DNA from: Diplonema japonicum
Taxonomy: Eukaryota > Euglenozoa > Diplonemea > Diplonemida > Diplonemidae
Length of the DNA stretch: 64,000 bases
Reading direction: 5' to 3'
Assembly (NCBI GenBank): GCA_964019335.1
Contig: OZ025737.1
Coordinates: forward strand, 310,001 to 374,000
Shown here: positions 11,648 to 23,050 of the stretch, one piece after another
How positions within the stretch are numbered: position 1 is the first letter of the stretch
Layout of the letters: every line of letters begins with the position of its first letter
Notes under the pieces: generated by a model
Seen by the model: the letters and a program-made list of their open reading frames with translations, nothing else
Told to the model about the DNA's origin: nothing
Database searches by the model: none
Program-made: the position numbers and the translations under genes

Positions 11648-11930
11648 TTGGTGGGGATAACACGAGGGAAGCAAAAAAAAGAAAAAAAGAAGATAAATAA
11701 ATATAAGAAGTCTGTTGTTCGCTGTTGACCTCCTCGGTCATCAGATTGCGCCGAGTGAAAGAACGCATTGCAGATGCTCAGGGTAGCAAACTGCACGAGC
11801 GCAGAATCTTGGTTATGTGGAACGCAGAAGAAGCTACAACTCGGCCGCAGTGCGCCCCCTGTAATCAAGTAGACAGTTCTTGTGCAGGGCGCCGCCAACA
11901 CCGGCCTCCTTTAACTCATATATTTTTTTT
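11648..11930 (+). repeat. SINE-like dispersed repeat, copy 2
   Basis: It shares with 45308-45660 a start of the type ggtggggataaca, an internal block beginning gttgttcgctgttgacctcc, the block gaagaagctacaactcgg and the end cctcctttaactcatat plus T-run. It lacks a stretch of about 50 bp present in the copies at 39.4 and 45.4 kb. I see no convincing Pol III A and B boxes, so SINE is a working label. No protein role is supported. Confidence 0.6.
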
Positions 11931-12647
11931 GCGGAAAAGAAAGAAAAGAAATTAAAGAAAAAAAGAAAGCACCTATACATGCCAAGGCCTCAGTTTTCTT
12001 TCACTCGCTGATGTATATCCATCGAGAACAAAAAGAAATGTTAAAATGCATATTTCCTCTTTTTTTTTTTTTTTTTTTTATAAAGGGGCGGCTAATACAA
12101 AATAAAAAAGATATCCCAGTGGTTGTGTGCCGTTCCCCTTTATACACTCCCCTCCCCTCCCCCCCTCCCCTCCCCTTTTCGCGCTCACAAATCCATGACT
12201 CTACTGCCGGTTTCGAAGTACATTCTGGTGGGAGAAAGTACCTTTAGCAGTTTGACTCCGTTTTTGGACAGCAGCAGAGTTTAAAAAGAGGGGGATCCCT
12301 CAAAAAAGAAAACAAAAGGACCCTCTTTCCTGATAGTGAGGAAGGCAAGAGGGGGTGCTTCTTACTTCCTTCACTTTCTTTTGTATTTTCTTTTTTTCTT
12401 TTTCAGAATTATATTTCTATTTTTTGTTTTTTTTTTGTTCCCCCCCCACCTCGCCTTTTTTTTTGTAGCTGGAACAAAGAATCGTACAAAAAAGAAAAAG
12501 AAAGCCCTTTTCAGGATTCTTTTTTTTTTTTATTTACAAGCTTACCTTTAAAATTAGATGAGTTAAGAGGAAAAAAAAAAAAAAAACAATAACAAGTAGA
12601 GGGGGCAAAGAAGGGCGAAGGAACGGCACCCCGACCCCGCCTCTCAG
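11931..12647. other. Non-coding spacer
   Basis: A/T-homopolymer-rich sequence with a C-rich block near 12140-12180. No gene or RNA recognised. Confidence 0.6.
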
Positions 12648-13388
12648 TTATTTACTGGCGTTTTGCATATCTGAGCTGCGGCTTGATTTTTTTTTTTTCT
12701 CCCTCGTTTGACGATTTTTTCTTTTTTTTTTTTTTTTTATTCCCAGCTCAATGAACCACCTCCATTCAGCCCTCAGGGGTCCCTTGAGCTGGAGGTACCC
12801 CCTCATCAAAGGCGTGTGTCCGGTCCGGAGCCGAATGATCAGGACCTCATCCCTCCTACTGAGTGGTGGGAGAGAGAGACATTCGCCACCGGTGACGAGG
12901 CGGTGGTGGCCGGGGGAGTCGCTGTTGTATCTCGCACGCGACCTTCCTCTCAGCCACGCTTTTATGGCCGCCTTGCTGGAGCGGTAGCTAACCCCGCAAG
13001 GCGACTTCGACAGCCCGTCCCTGGCCGCTCCGTCGGCGAGCTCGTTCCCCGTCACACCGCAGTGGGAGGGGATGTACCAGAAGTGCACATCACCAGAGCG
13101 TTTGGCCCTGAGCCAGGAAGCGGCATCCCAGATCCGTCTGTCCGGGGCCTCCAGCGAGCCTCCGCAGCATCGTCTGTGAGGGTCAGCAGGTAGAGAGGGC
13201 GGCCCCTCAGGTTCACGACCGTTTTGTACACCTCCGCAGCCTCCTTCAACCCCATCAGGATAGCGGTGCCCTCGGCGCACATGGGTGTGGAGACCATGCC
13301 GGCCCCGTGAGAGGTGGTAAGGGTGAGGTCCATGTCGGGGACTCTGACTCTTGTACCTTCTGTACGGTGACCGAAGGGATTTTCCCAA
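12648..13388 (-). pseudogene. RNase H domain remnant of a LINE (ingi/I-type), frameshifted
   Basis: On the - strand the frame ending at 12648 carries a clear RNase H C-terminal half: FWYIPSHCGVTGNELADGAA, then LRTGHTPLMRGYLQ, which is typical of non-LTR elements with a tethered RNase H. The N-terminal half (GAGM..., AEGTAILMGLKEA, LTLTDDAAEARW) is in another - strand frame (13333-13052). A frameshift near 13140-13170 therefore broke the domain. The coding strand runs into an A-run (T 12721-12739 on +), consistent with the 3' end of a 5'-truncated insertion. It is in opposite orientation to every host gene. Confidence 0.75.
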
Positions 13389-13441
13389 AAAGAAAGGGTA
13401 GGTGATGATTGCCTATTAGGCTGTCCTTAAAGAAACCTTAA

Positions 13442-13477
<36 letters not shown>

Positions 13478-13604
13478 ATTTTGGCTAAAGGCCGGGAAAA
13501 TAAAGTTTTCCATATTTCCCTGTGGAAAAAATTTAAGTACTTTATTTTTTTTTTTTTTCCCCTCATGTTTCCTGCAGGCCAGAAAATCGACAAATCTTTG
13601 CGGT

Positions 13605-13700
13605 ATTTGTGCCATGTTTGGGTGGACGAGAACAGGGGTCTCTTGTCGTAGCCATGCGTCGCTGGTGCAGTTCCTCAGGGAGTTCATCCGCATCCGCAGG
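13605..13700 (-). repeat. LINE fragment, inverted
   Basis: On the - strand this stretch matches the LINE at about 10140-10215, including atggctacgacaagagaccc and the following ctgttctcgtc. It is a short inverted fragment and keeps no usable reading frame. Confidence 0.6.
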
Positions 13701-13759
13701 GAGGCCGACATGATAACAGAGTTCCCCTGGTCCCTTTATAGCCGCCTGAACCATACCAT

Positions 13760-15071
13760 GCCCTGTCTTAATGTTATATCAAATACTGGACTTCTTGGCT
13801 TTGGGGGGGGTTGGGAGTGCATCAGGGGAACCAGAAAATAAATAAAAATTAAGCCCTCGCTCGTCCACTTTATTTTTCATAATTCAATAGTTATTTCCGG
13901 GCCCATGGCCTCTGCGATTTCGATATTCTTAACAAAGAAAGAAAAAAAAAGGGGGTTTTGTAACGATATTTCTCCCCCCCCCCCCCCCCCCCTTGCCCCC
14001 TCTCTCTCCTCCCTTGCAAACAATTTTGTTTTTTTGTCAGACTAGAATGAAAGGCACAACTAAAGCAGTCGATATATATTTCTTTTTTTTTGTAAAGAAT
14101 CAGACATCCATTCATTGTGTACTTCTCCAGCCAATCGTGACTTTTTTTATCCTCAAAAAGAGGGGGGTGGGGGTAGGGGGGGGCAACATAGAGATTTTAC
14201 AAGAAAACACACACACTTTCACACTCACCTTTTTTTTTTTCTTCTTTTCTTTTTGTCTATTTTCTCAAAGTAATAGCGGTTTTTTTACTTTACTTTAACT
14301 CAAAAAAAAATAAATAGTAAATCTCTGTGTTTTTTTTTTTTTATTATTTTTTTTTTAAAGCTTACTAGAAACGGTAACTACACCCAACGGCGCAGTGGGA
14401 GAAAAACTGTGCACCCCTTTATTTTTTCCATGTCGTCTCTCACTTCTTTTGGAAGATCCACGGAGCCCAGCACAGCGTGTGCACGCATTCGAGACCAATA
14501 GGGTTTTAGCCGACTAGAGGTTACCAGGAGGACTACCCCTGAATTAACTGGTCATTATGGTCGGTAGGTGTGCACGGTTAAAATTTTTGTTGCCTTGAAC
14601 CATTAAGAAATTCATTTTCTTATTGTTTCTTTTCATCTCAAAAGAAATCAAACAGTAGCGAAAGGGAAAGGGGGGGGAAAAAAGTGAAAAATGAAAAAAT
14701 GAAAAAATGAAAAGGAAATGTCTCAGGTGGGATGGGGATAGCATTTCTTATTTCTGCTCAACAAAATTCTTAAAAAAAAAAAGAAAAACTTCCCCCGCAA
14801 AATCACAAAATAGGTTTCCTCCCCCTTTTTTTTTTCTTTTTTTACACTCCCCCCTTTTACCATATACAAATACCCCACCCTCTTTTTCCCCTTCAATAAT
14901 TTTTCCTTATTGACTCATTTATTTAGTTTATATATACCCCCCCCCCCCCCCTTCTCTTTGATCCCAATTTTCTATTCCGTAATTCTTCATCTCATCGTGC
15001 CATTCTCAGGAAGGGGGAAATTTAAAAAAAGAGAAGGAGCGCAGGCGGGGGGGCGGGGGAAGGAAAGGATA
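13760..15071. other. Non-coding spacer upstream of the C2/GRAM gene
   Basis: It contains a C x19 run at 13974-13992, a C x15 run at 14937-14951 and several long T-runs. A pyrimidine stretch ending at the cag near 15009 may be the splice acceptor for the next gene. No coding region is supported. Confidence 0.6.
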
Positions 15072-18000
15072 ATGTCAGGCACCATGACCCCCACAACGGG
15101 GATTTACCTGTTCCAGGTAAAGGTAAACTTCCTGAGGCACCCGGAAGGGAAGACGGGGTTCGGGTACGCGATTAAATGGAAGCGGGGGTCGAAGAGTGAA
15201 AATAAAGGAGTGCTGGGACCTGTGGAGGAACAGACAACCACAGAAGGGGACTATGTGTTCAACCAGCTGTTTAGCTTCAAGAGCACGATGCAGAGGAAGG
15301 ACACCGACAACGTGGACCGTGGGTTCCACCACAAGTGGATGGACATCTCTGTCCTTGAGATGCGGGGTGGCAGCAAGGACAAGGTGTTCGACTCTGAGTT
15401 CGACCTTGGCTATGCGCTCCCACCGCGTAGCGACACGACGCCGCACATCCTTCTCGACAAGCACAGCAACACGTCCCTCTCCCTCAGCATCGGGTACCGA
15501 AGGATCGACAACGGCCCGAAGCCTTCCTTCTTCTCCTGTGCGAGCTATGCCACCCCCGCTACAAACAACACCCGGGGTATGGCCCCGGAGGCAGCCCTCG
15601 AACCCAAACGCCGCACGCGCAGCACGAACTGGTGGTCTTGCGGGGCCCAGTCTGCCGAGCCCCCGATGGGCCGCTCCACCTCCCAACCCCGCCAGCGAAA
15701 GGTCCAGTTCTCCGCTGAAGAGCCAGAGCAATGGGACAAATCGCTTCGCAGTCTCGGCGGCTCATTTGCGAAAATGGAAAACGAGGACGAAAAGCCAGCT
15801 GCCATTCAGTCACAGCCCCACAAGGAGCCAAACATCAACGACATGATACGCGATGCACGCGGTCGGCAGCCACAGGAGGACCCTGTGGGCGCTGCTGGGT
15901 CGGAACCAGAAACTGCCGAAGGGGGTGTGGCTGGTGGCGGTGATAATCTGTACTCATACCCGCTCGCCCCTCCTTCGTCGAGGGAAGCTAGAGAGAAGGG
16001 TATGATCAGAGCTTCTGCGGGAGGACCGCTTTCTGCCAGGTCAGGGAGCAACTCCGCCAGACAGCAGATAGCAAGGCCGACCGCCATCACTAGACCGGAT
16101 AGCTCTCGGAAAGAGAAGCAGCTATTCCAGGCGGAGGAACTACTGAAGGAAATCGATGAGCCTGCCGACAAGACAGTGTTCCTGCACGAGATCGACGTCA
16201 AGGTGTTTGCAAGGGGCGGCGAGGTGGGCCGCACAGATGATGCTGTCTTCAAGCTGGCACGCAGCAGGTGCAATGTGCCGGAGGACAGCTTCCTGCCGCT
16301 GAGCACCATTACAACAAAGTCGGACCTCAGCACCACGACGGAGGTGGGTGAGCTGACGCTCCCCAGGATATGGGCGGTATGCACATCCCACTGCACAACA
16401 CATGCCACATGCCACAGCTTATATGGAGCACCGGCAGCGATTTCATGAGGACCTTTCATCTTCAGTACAAGAATAAAAAGTTCCTTCCGGGGAAGTGGGA
16501 CATGGTGGAGGATGACAACTTCGTGAAGTATGCACCATGACACACGGCATGCCAACAGGTGGAGCGGGAGCCGCATGAGTACTTGGACGAAGGGCGGGAA
16601 GGTCTTCGGGAAGATAGACGTAGTGGAAAAGGCATACTTCGTGTGCTACAAGTTCCAGGTATGCTCCGACAATACAACCAACGGCGACACAGGACTCTCC
16701 CAGCATGCTGTACGTGCACACCAGCCAGCGCTCGAAGGACCCCGAGCATGCCTTCAGGGTGGAGACGGTGTACAGGTTCTACGTGGAGTGCGGCGAGATG
16801 TACGTTACGCTTGACAGCAAACTTGTAGAGGACGAAGGTGCAGGCCTTTCGAAGAGTATTAAGAAGAAGCTCCACCGTCAGGTAAAGGCATGGCACGACA
16901 TCTTCACGTGCAAAACTGTAGGCAGGGCACAAGCGCACCTCTTGAAGCGTGCGTTAGGGCCAGGGCTGTACAGCAGCAAAAAAGGGGTTAAGAAGTACGT
17001 GCTCAGCGCGTCGACAAAGAAAAAAGCGCAGCAGAAAATGCAAAAGTACGGTGCGTCAATGGGGACACTGGCGAGGTTCCCATCGATAAAGCGACCAGGG
17101 ATGGGGACCTCAGGAGTGAGGGTGCGGAACCTGAACAGCTTCCTGGCAAGCAAGACGGTCGTGAATGGCGACCTCAGCGTGAAGCTGTCGGCACAGGGCC
17201 GCATTGACAAGATCCCGTTCTGGAAGACGCTGGGGGACACAAGCACACTGCTGAACCCGAACACCTGCCAGCACAACCTGGACAAGCTGTACGAGAACCT
17301 TCTGATGTATCCTACAGAGATACTGGAAAAGGAGGGCTTCACTGTGAACCAGGTACTGGTACTGACGAAGGTCATTTCGGCACACCCGAAACAACTAGAT
17401 AAAGTACGTGTCCTAGAGACAGCCTTCAAGCTGCTGAAGGTGGTGTCCTCTGTGTCGCTGCCTATCATCGTGCAAGCACCGAACGCAGTGCATACCATCA
17501 TCGCCGCGTGGAAGTGCAACAAGAAGGTGCTTGCAGAGTATGATGCGCTGGTGAAGCTTCTCGACACGCAGAACAGTAGAGGGAAGCAGCAAAGCGCAAA
17601 GAAGGCAACAGGGGCGTCAAAAACACTGATGGAGTATTTTGACCTCACAGATCAAGTCCTTGAAAGGTATAACTGCTCTGTGGTGCTGCAAAATGGGCAG
17701 AAGCATGGAGGTACCCTGTACGTGACACGCATGTGGTTGTGCTTCCTCAGCAAGCACACTAGGATGATGATATCTACCTACGACATCACCAAGGTGGAGG
17801 GGAAGGACTCCCTCTTCGGCACCATTCTCTACATACAAGCAGAGAACAAATGCACTGATCCTCTCGACTTCGCGGACCCTCACGCACAAACAATCACCTT
17901 CGAGTTCCATATATGGTTTCAAAAGAACGCGGATAAGCAACTTCGCTGCCTTATTGGCGGAGGGCGGCGGTTCAGGCTGTCGTTCTACCCTCCCGCGTGA
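15072..18000 (+). CDS. NT-C2 / GRAM-domain protein, probable VASt-like lipid-transfer region
   Basis: Exons are 15072-16376, 16418-16527, 16559-16658 and 16693-18000, with introns of 41, 31 and 34 nt, all starting GTATGC; 940 residues. Residues 1-150 look like an N-terminal C2 domain (IKWKRGS, WMDISVLEMR, DSEFDLGYALP, LSLSIGYRRI). Residues 150-370 are a low-complexity linker. The segment after splicing (about 390-560: VYRFYVECGEMYVTLDSKLV, KKLHRQVKAWHDIF) resembles a VASt/START-like fold; this is my least certain call. The C-terminus (about 850-935: LYVTRMWLCFLSKHTRMMIS) is a clear GRAM domain. C2, GRAM and VASt together occur in plant VAD1/BAGP1 and fungal Lam sterol-transfer proteins at membrane contact sites, but there GRAM precedes VASt; here it is last. 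A membrane-lipid role is inferred. Confidence 0.75.
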
Positions 18001-18442
18001 AATTGCGGGGGAAGAAACACCCTTGTCCGAAGAAAAAAAAATAGAGGGTTTCTCTCAATCCCCCCCCCCCCCCCCCCCCCCCATCCAACCATGTGCCATT
18101 ATAATCTCTTTTTCTTTCGTTCTTTTTGAACCGAAAAAATACGGAAGGGGAAGGGGGGGGGCTTTGAAACTATTTTTTGTTTTCTTTTCCTGCCGCGTGA
18201 TATTATCTTCTTATCCTCTCCCCCCCTCCCCATTTACTTCCACACCCCCCCCTCCCCCACCAACCTCGGGTTGGGCATGGAAACAGCCGAGCCATCTTCG
18301 TTTCTCCTCCATCGCTTTCAGTTTTCTTTTTTTTTTTATCCACCATCTTGCTAATGGCGGCCGGTCAGTTTTACGGGTTTTCTGAATTCTTTTTTTTTAT
18401 ATCCCCTTCTTGATTCACACTTTGTACAGTGAGCTATACAAA

Positions 18443-19422
18443 ATGGAGTGGCTGAAGACTGCTGTTGGTGGTGAGAAGGAAGTGGCTCCTGAAGTGCCTG
18501 ACGTGCCCCCCCCTGCACCCCCATCCGACTTCCAGATGAACAACGTAGAGGAGATTAACTTCAAACTAGTGAAGCCTGGCAAGTACGACGAGATCGGTAG
18601 TGAGGTGAAGGACCTCGTTCTGGAACAGCATGAATTCCAGGAGGGCCTCACGGTCGCCATGCAGAAGCCAATCGTGGAGCCGGTTGGGACCCCCGGGCCG
18701 CCGCAGGGACCCGGACCCCACAAGAACTACCAGGCACAGCTTTTTGAAAAGATTCAACTGAGCAACCCGAACAGCAGCAACTTCGCGGTTGGGATCCAGG
18801 CCTCCTTCATGCCCGACAGGTCCGACGCCATCATGTGCACCTACAACACCCAGTCGGGACAGAGCGGCATCCTGGCACGCAGCTTCGGGCCCTTCGAATT
18901 CGTTGCGCAGTGGATGGTGTGTATTCTTCTTTTTTTTTTTTTAAACCATATAACAGCAAACCCCGTACGGTGGCCTCGCCCTGTACACAAACGCGGACTA
19001 CAAAGCAGACTCGTCAGTCACATCGCTCACCTACATCAAGGGGCAGATGTGGATCGTGTCGCACTTGCACAGCCTTTGGTCTGGGTTCCAGGCAGGCATG
19101 AAGGTGAAGTACGACACAATGGGGAACCGCACCAAGATGGGCGCGGGGCTCAAATGGGGTTCCCCCACCAAGGACATGATCTGGTCGGCGGAGGGTGAGG
19201 AGACAGGCAGCTTTAAGGTGTCCTGTTACAAGAAGTTGGAAGGTACCTCGGATACCCGTGTGTGCAGTCTCTATGAGTACAGCCCTGAATCGGGGCCCCA
19301 CCAGCCTGCGAGCAGCAGCATGTGGGTTGGGTTCGGGAAGGACTACTTGAACAACATGAAGATCAAGCTTGCTATGAGCTCTTTGCTTCAGCTTAAGGGT
19401 GTGATTGGGGGCGGGGAAAATT

Positions 19423-19457
<35 letters not shown>

Positions 19458-19617
19458 TAACATCGAAGGTCAGGTGGGTCGTGCCATGAAGGCGTCGTAC
19501 TCGTTCATGTACGACCCGCATAAGAAGGTACTGGATACAGGGCGGGATTTAATTTAGAGGGAGGGAAAAAAAAAAAAAAAACAGACTTACAAGCACGGTG
19601 TGCAGCTCGAGATGTGA
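18443..19617 (+). CDS. TOM40: Mitochondrial outer-membrane import channel Tom40-like (ATOM40 in kinetoplastids)
   Basis: Four exons: 18443-18916, 18957-19398, 19457-19527 and 19585-19617, total 339 residues, close to normal Tom40 length. After an N-terminal Pro-rich stretch the sequence shows the Eukaryotic porin-3 pattern: a leading helix (MNNVEEINFKL), alternating beta strands such as GGLALYTNADYKADSSVTSLTY, and a last strand spliced from exons 3 and 4 that ends TYKHGVQLEM, matching the Tom40 C-terminal beta signal. Tom40 is the protein-conducting barrel of the outer-membrane translocase. VDAC is the alternative, but the C-terminal DPHKKTYKHG segment favours Tom40. Intron 2 is 58 nt and mostly A, with the A-run reaching the acceptor; intron 3 also carries an A-run before cag. 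A cag acceptor at 18429 precedes the start. Confidence 0.8.
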
Positions 19618-20129
19618 GTATAGGGAAGCATGAAGCGAAAAAGAAGATATCCACGTAGTGTTCTTGTTTTCTTCTTTTTTTTTTTACTCTTCCCCCCCTT
19701 CCTTCCCCCCCCTCTCACCATTATTTATCAGGTATCAAGCCTTTTTTTTTTTTTTTTTTTTTTTTTCCCTTCACTTTCTTTCTTTTTTTTAGTGTCTTTT
19801 TTTTTTGTTCCCCTTTTTTCTTCGTTCTTTCAGGTGCCTCCCCAAATAGTAAACACACGCACAAAAAAAAAAAAAAAAAAAAACATTTTCTTCTGATGAA
19901 GATGGAAAGAAAAATGGGGGAGGCAAAGGTATTTTTTTGTTTTCCTGTTTATGAGTCAGTAGTGGTCCCCCCCTCCCTTATTTCACTTTCATTTCATTTT
20001 TTTTTTATAATAGTGCTTTCTTTTTTGAGAAAAACAAAACCCCAACATCTTTGAAAAAAAAAAAAAGGGAAAGGGGAAGAAAAGCAAATGAACCGCGCAT
20101 CGGCGTTATTACAAGAAAGAAAATAAAAA
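19618..20129. other. Non-coding spacer, T-rich
   Basis: T- and C-rich sequence with runs at 19741-19766 and an A-run at about 19863-19883. Nothing coding recognised. Confidence 0.65.
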
Positions 20130-20642
20130 ATGCCTGCCGCAAAGGATAAAATGCAGAAGAAACAGCGAAAAAAGGTTCTGGGAAAAAAGAAAAAGGTGAA
20201 GCAAGGGAGGATCACCAGCAGCGATATATGCCAGGCAGCGAGAAAAGGTCTAAAAGTCCAAGAGTCCGAAGGCCGGAAGGAGGTATTGAAATGGCTTGGC
20301 TCCCTCAATAATGGCATAATTCACAGCCTTAAAGAGATTCTATCAAGCCTCAGTGAGGGGGGTGTGCCTTGCACTCTTTTGGTCGTTTCGCTCACAGCAA
20401 TGACCCCCTTGGCATACCACACAATGACACTCTGCCACACTAGGCAGCCCCCTGTCCCCGTCCTCGCCTTCAGTGACATCACCCCTGTTCTCACGAAACT
20501 TGCCTCTTCTCCATCGCCTGTGACTGCCGTTGCTTTCACACAACCGCTCCCTCCACACATCACCCCCTTCGTCCCCCCTCCCCCTGCATGGTTATGCTAT
20601 TCTCAACTTTTCGGTACCAGCACCCCTACCTCACCACAGTGA
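20130..20642 (+). CDS. Small basic protein, possibly L7Ae/Rpp38-like
   Basis: A 170-residue frame with a strongly Lys/Arg-rich N-terminus (residues 1-33) suited to nuclear/nucleolar targeting or RNA binding. From about residue 60 it reads IIHSLKEILSSLSEGGVPCTLL, VVSLTAMTPL, LCHTRQPPVPVLAFS and VTAVAF. That order of helix, strand, helix and strand is reminiscent of the L7Ae fold in RNase P subunit Rpp38/Pop3. The resemblance is weak and the usual glycines are missing, so treat the function as unassigned. It ends only 39 bp before glutamine synthetase copy 1, fitting the compact same-strand gene order. Base composition matches neighbouring genes, which supports a real gene. Confidence 0.6.
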   Translation: MPAAKDKMQKKQRKKVLGKKKKVKQGRITSSDICQAARKGLKVQESEGRKEVLKWLGSLNNGIIHSLKEILSSLSEGGVPCTLLVVSLTAMTPLAYHTMTLCHTRQPPVPVLAFSDITPVLTKLASSPSPVTAVAFTQPLPPHITPFVPPPPAWLCYSQLFGTSTPTSPQ

Positions 20643-20681
20643 ACATCTTTTCCAAACCTTTTCAAACTTTTAATTAAAAAA

Positions 20682-21776
20682 ATGTCATCCCCCAAGCCTT
20701 GGATTGCGGAGTACCTTTGGGTTGCAGGGCGCAACACGTACACGGACCTGCGTTCGAAGTACAAGACGATGACCGGGGTGTCCCTGGAGAAGGCGGAGCT
20801 GTCGGACATGCCGGTGTGGAACTTCGACGGGTCGTCGACGAACCAGCACAGGGGGAGCAACACGGAGATCATCATCAAGCCTGTGGCGATGTTCCCGCAC
20901 CCGTTCATCGAGAACGCGAAGGCGGTGCTTTGCGAGTGCTACTACCCGGAGGGGGAGGCGGAGAGGGCGAACACGCGAAAGGTGGCTGCGGAGATCTTCG
21001 AGCGACACGCGGAGGAGGAGCCGATGTTCGGGCTGGAGCAGGAGTACTTCATCTTCAAGAACGGGAAGCCGTTCATGTGGCCTGAGAACGGGTACCCGGC
21101 GCCGCAGGGAGACTACTACTGCGCGAACGGGTCGCAGGTGTGCGGGCGAGAGCTCGCCCTGGAGCACTACCAGGCGTGCCTCAGGACGGGGCTGAAGATC
21201 TCCGGGGTGAACGCGGAGGTGGCACCGTCGCAGTGGGAGTTCCAGATCGGACCCTGCATCGGGGTGGAACAGGGGGACCACATGGTGATGGCGAGGTGGA
21301 TCTTCCAGAAGATCGCTGAGAAGTACGGGCTTGAAATCAACTACGAGCCGAAGCCGATCAAGGGAGACTGGAACGGGTCCGGGTGCCACATGAACTTCTC
21401 GTCGAAGGCGATGCGCGAGGAAGGGGGCATGAAGGAGATCACCGAGGCCTGCGAGAGGCTCTCCAAGACCTACCTGGACGACGTGAAGTTCTACGGAGGG
21501 GACAACATGGAGAGGATGACCGGGGCCCACGAGACCTCCAAGCTCTCCGAGTTCACCTACGGGATCGGGACCAGGCACACCTCCGTCAGGATCGGGAACG
21601 ACATCGCAAAGGCCGGGAAGGGATACTTCGAGGACAGGAGGCCCGCCTCCAACATCGACCCCTACATCGCCACCGCCAGGTTCTTCGCATCCAGCATGGG
21701 ACACGAGGGTCCCTCCGTCGACCTCCTCACCCCCCAGCCTTGGTGGGAGGTTCTCGAGGCTGAGGCCAAGCAGTAG
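20682..21776 (+). CDS. GLN1: Glutamine synthetase type II, copy 1
   Basis: A 364-residue intronless frame. Glutamine synthetase makes glutamine from glutamate, ammonia and ATP in the cytosol. Signatures of the eukaryotic GSII family are all present: WNFDGSSTNQ, the metal and substrate residues in FGLEQEYF, QWEFQIGPC, the ATP-binding KPIKGDWNGSGCHMNFS, the GAHET block and the EDRRPASNIDPY glutamate flap and C-terminal region. Length is typical for GSII. The codon choice is extreme, with most Gly codons GGG/GGA and third positions G or C. The coding sequence appears base-for-base identical to 26422-27516, except for the stop codon (tag here, taa there), while the flanks are unrelated. The start is the ATG after an A-run; the next upstream gene stops 39 bp before it. 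Confidence 0.97.
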   Translation: MSSPKPWIAEYLWVAGRNTYTDLRSKYKTMTGVSLEKAELSDMPVWNFDGSSTNQHRGSNTEIIIKPVAMFPHPFIENAKAVLCECYYPEGEAERANTRKVAAEIFERHAEEEPMFGLEQEYFIFKNGKPFMWPENGYPAPQGDYYCANGSQVCGRELALEHYQACLRTGLKISGVNAEVAPSQWEFQIGPCIGVEQGDHMVMARWIFQKIAEKYGLEINYEPKPIKGDWNGSGCHMNFSSKAMREEGGMKEITEACERLSKTYLDDVKFYGGDNMERMTGAHETSKLSEFTYGIGTRHTSVRIGNDIAKAGKGYFEDRRPASNIDPYIATARFFASSMGHEGPSVDLLTPQPWWEVLEAEAKQ

Positions 21777-23050
21777 AGGCTGAAAGAGAAAGGAAATAAT
21801 AAGAATGAACCGAACTTTAAAAAAAAGAAAAAAAAGGATTTTTTCTTAATGGAACTAGGGTGCTCCGGCAGTAAGGTGGCTACCTAAAGAAGAAAGGCCT
21901 CCCGTCTGCTGTCTTTCCACCCATCCATCCATCATGCGTTGTCCTTTTTTTTCTTTTTTTTTTTTTGCAATTACTCGACTAGCGGCTGATCTGTCGCATT
22001 GTTCATAATTCTTTTTTTTTTTTATAAGATCTATGTGGCCTCGAAGTGTGCTATACACTCGTGGTCCTGTTTTATATTTTTTCCTTCCTCTCTTTCGTAT
22101 TTTTTCTTTCATTTTATTTTTATTCATACGAATTGACAACAATTAAAAAAAAGAGATATAAATAGTGATTTTCTTAAAACATTTTTTTTTTAATATTTGT
22201 ATTTCTAGCGTAAAGCAGAAGTATATAGAAAAAGAAAATGACGAGCTCAACACGAAATAGCGGGGCAACCTCAAAAGTTTTTTTTTATAAAAAAAACTTG
22301 GAGTTGAAGAAAAGAAAAAAAGAAAATATTCAAAGACCTCTTACTGCTAGCTGGCTTTTGAGAAGAAGAACAGCCTGGAAATTATGATGACATTTTTTTT
22401 TAAAATTAAGTTTTCCAATTTTTTTTCCATCACTTTATCATGTTTTTTTATCATGGAAGGTTAGGTTAGGCGGCCGCTGAGAAAGTTTTCAAAGAAATCA
22501 TTTCTTTCTTTTTTTTAAAACGAAAGTCCCATTTCCCTCCCCCTTCCCCGTTTTTTTCTTTCCCCTACGTCCTTTAAAGACGCAAATAGGAATCAAAAAA
22601 AAAAAAATCGACAAAACATACTCTTTTTTTTTTCTTCATTTTTCACTTTATTCCTTCCTCTCTTGTTTATTTTTTTTGACAACCCCAAACGGAAGAAAAA
22701 AAAGAAAAAAAAAAAAAAAAGACAAACAACCGAGCCTACCTTAATGGCCATCATTTATTTTAGTCCTTTAATCAGCTTTAGGGGCGATGAGGATTGTTAA
22801 TTTAAAACAATAAAAAAAAGAAAATGACGGCCAGGAGAAGGGGGATCATCCGTTGTATTTTTTTTCTCCCTATATTTTTTTTTCCCCCCTTCTCTTTCTT
22901 CTTTTTTTTTCATTCCACTACCCTCCCCCCCCCCCCCCCCCACCTCATTTGTTCTGTTTCTCTTTTCTTTATCCTCCCCTCTTACAATACTAATTCTTTC
23001 CCACCAACACAAAGGCAAAAAAAAAAAAAAAAAAAAACCCTTCAACAACA
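21777..23050. other. Non-coding spacer between glutamine synthetase 1 and the decarboxylase
   Basis: About 1.3 kb of A/T-homopolymer DNA with a C x17 run at 22925-22941. The end (about 22981-23014) is pyrimidine-rich and ends in an aaag acceptor-like site 37 bp before the next start. No gene seen. Confidence 0.65.

Noticed and set aside
11648-11930. tRNA-derived SINE head with Pol III boxes
   Set aside because: Candidate B-box-like strings deviate from the consensus and no A box at the right distance was found.
20685-21704. 339-codon antisense frame over glutamine synthetase copy 1 (and its twin at 26425-27564)
   Set aside because: Shadow frame created by the G/C third-position bias of the real gene; low-complexity Val/Arg/Leu protein with no family.
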